A program made the position numbers and the translations under genes. A model generated the notes under the pieces. It saw only the letters and a program-made list of their open reading frames with translations, was not told the origin of the DNA and did not search any database. This document shows, in pieces, positions 62,464 to 64,000 of a stretch of DNA of 64,000 nucleotides (positions are counted from its first letter, which is position 1; every line of letters starts with the position of its first letter). This stretch comes from Phoronis australis (Eukaryota > Phoronida > Phoronidae): positions 703,536 to 767,535 of the forward strand of contig NMRA01000155.1 in NCBI GenBank assembly GCA_002633005.1. The letters run 5' to 3'.

Positions 62464-64000
62464 TAACCCCTGCCGTGACTGGTACCAGGCGTGAAATCAC
62501 TTTTGTTATGCAATTCGCTAACGGGTACATTTATGAACAACAATATGAAAACTTAGGTAATTTTATTTGCTCTGCACACTTTAACACTCTTTTTATTTGT
62601 CGTAAAGCCCCTCATTTACTATTTGTACGCGACAGGCTTTCTATAAAGTTTCTGCGCCAAGTCTCGCAAAAACATTGCAAGTACAAAGTAGTCATGATTA
62701 TGTGAAATACCTCAGTTAAAAGCAATGGCTGATAACTATATTAGAACAAACTTCTGAAAATAGTGGTAACATTTTGTTAATAGAATTCGCGTTTCAAGTT
62801 GGCATGCATCTAGTACTTGCTATTCGTCGACGATAAAAAATCGAAATATCCTTCACTCAAATTATAAGTCTTAATTCAAATAATCACAATTCTCTTGTTA
62901 AATCATTCTTACATTTCAAAAATTGAAAATGTTAAAACAATCATGAAGCTCTACCATATTTCTGTGTCTCGTATTACGTGTATTTGTAAAAAATAAGCGA
63001 TGAAAGTTGGCTGGTCTAGAAGCACGCGCCATCTGTCGGTTCGGGCTTTGCCGTTTCCACGTGTTTCCAGAAGGTCGTCTCTTCACAGAAATTATTACTG
63101 TCACCGCAGTCCATCAGATGCTGACTCTCTGCTTCCACGTCTGCCGGTTCAGAAAAAGGCACTCGACACTCATCGAAACCTAAATAAAAGTTGTATACCT
63201 GATCTTTCATATAACGCTTAACCTGAAAAGGGCGCCTTAGTTATCCTTTCAGCTTTCCTACCTTAATGTATCTTTTCTTACCACGGGACCCCGTCTCTCT
63301 CTCAGAGGGGAAGTTTCGGTGCAGAGGCGGATTTAGGGGGGCCCAGGGCCCCCCCCCNGAGTGTAGGGAAATGTTGAGTTTATTAATTAACCCCGGTAAT
63401 TAAAATTATACGGATGAAAAAAGATTTAACTGTGTGCAGTTGGGGGGCGCTCAAATCCAATTTCAAGTGTCAAATTCGGAACACGGCGCATTCGTAACGG
63501 TATAGGCTCTCCCGCGATATCTCAGGCGACCGGCAGTGGCGCTGCGCACTACGACTCCTTTTCCGTCGTCTGCTCCACTGTACAATGAAGGAAATTTACT
63601 TCATTTTTTAAAGAAAATGGAACCTGAGTGAGGATGTAAAAACAGAAGCTGCTGGTAAGATGTGAATTTTAATTGAAGCCTTAGTCAATCACTCAGAAAC
63701 TCGCAATACTCTCTTTGCCAAACCTTATCTTAAGACGATTTACAAAGCAATCCCGTCATTATTGCCAACACGAAAAACGGATTTGGTCTTTTGGGCATTT
63801 GAAGACTATTTTAAATACGACAAATTTGTTAAGTTAGAATTGATGGAACAAAATATAAAACGTGTAATAAGCCTTACAAAAAGAAGTAGGTTTCGCGCGC
63901 AAACGCTGTGGACCATTAACAAGTAGCAGTGGCGGATCTACGTTTTCAGAAAGGGGGGGTTAGGATTCCTGCAAAGATCGAATCCTAGGCGCGTGGCGCC
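62464..64000. other. Right-edge region, mostly unassigned
   Basis: No recognised gene. It holds a possible terminal exon at 63016-63179 on the minus strand, a GGCGGATTTAGGGGGG element start at about 63329 (with an N at 63358) and a GTGGCGGATCTACG start at about 63930 that runs to the window edge. Confidence 0.45.
63016..63179 (-). CDS. Possible last coding exon of an unknown gene
   Basis: After a TTTTATTTAG acceptor the minus strand reads FDECRVPFSEPADVEAESQH, then a polar acidic stretch ending TDGACF and a TAG stop at 63016-63018, about 54 residues. The acidic, Ser/Cys-containing composition looks coding, but I do not recognise a family. The rest of the gene would lie to the right, possibly outside the window. 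No polyadenylation signal was seen close by. Confidence 0.25.

Noticed and set aside
62448-62705. 85-codon plus-strand frame beginning in the Kolobok-like end
   Set aside because: The start lies inside the transposon terminus and nothing in the frame resembles a known domain.

Overview
This is animal nuclear DNA. It has seven recognisable protein-coding genes, six of them split by GT-AG introns, set in AT-rich, repeat-loaded intergenic and intronic sequence. I see no bacterial operon, phage, CRISPR or rRNA. The gene set (axonemal CFAP210, PHOSPHO2, PHGDH, alpha-tubulin, a DUF4773 protein, a nicotinic-receptor subunit, a LamG/PAN secreted protein), the vertebrate-like intron positions and the CFAP210-PHOSPHO2 neighbourhood shared with human chromosome 2q31 fit an invertebrate deuterostome such as a hemichordate, lancelet or echinoderm. 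The species cannot be fixed by eye.

Layout. 1-2079 (-): N-terminal half of CFAP210, running off the left edge. 5893-6636 (+): PHOSPHO2, coding sequence in one exon, head-to-head with CFAP210. 8082-18325 (-): complete PHGDH, 11 coding exons, 530 aa. 20710-23434 (+): complete alpha-tubulin, 3 exons, 451 aa, with a 550-bp hairpin element in intron 2. 26663-31879 (+): complete DUF4773 protein, 4 exons, 354 aa, followed by a minisatellite. 37030-49866 (-): complete nicotinic acetylcholine receptor-like subunit, 6 exons, 516 aa, without the vicinal cysteines of alpha subunits. 50193-59671 (+): complete secreted LamG-like plus PAN/Apple-like protein, 5 exons, 364 aa, divergent from the receptor gene across only 326 bp. 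The last 4 kb hold a decayed THAP transposon and other repeats.

Exon joins were worked out by hand. All five multi-exon genes that are complete keep one open frame from ATG to stop over every join, and their lengths match the families where a usual length is known (PHGDH 530 aa against 533 in human, alpha-tubulin 451 aa).

The genes do not form one pathway. The linked pairs are CFAP210/PHOSPHO2 (old synteny) and receptor/LamG-PAN (shared promoter interval). The unexplained structure is mostly mobile DNA: a Kolobok-like family with TTAA target sites and a THAP gene, at least three foldback families, a five-copy 265-315-bp MITE family, elements starting with a GGCGGAT-type motif, and several tandem repeats. 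Two related foldback elements bracket the 45-bp exon of the receptor gene, which is the arrangement most likely to affect a gene product.
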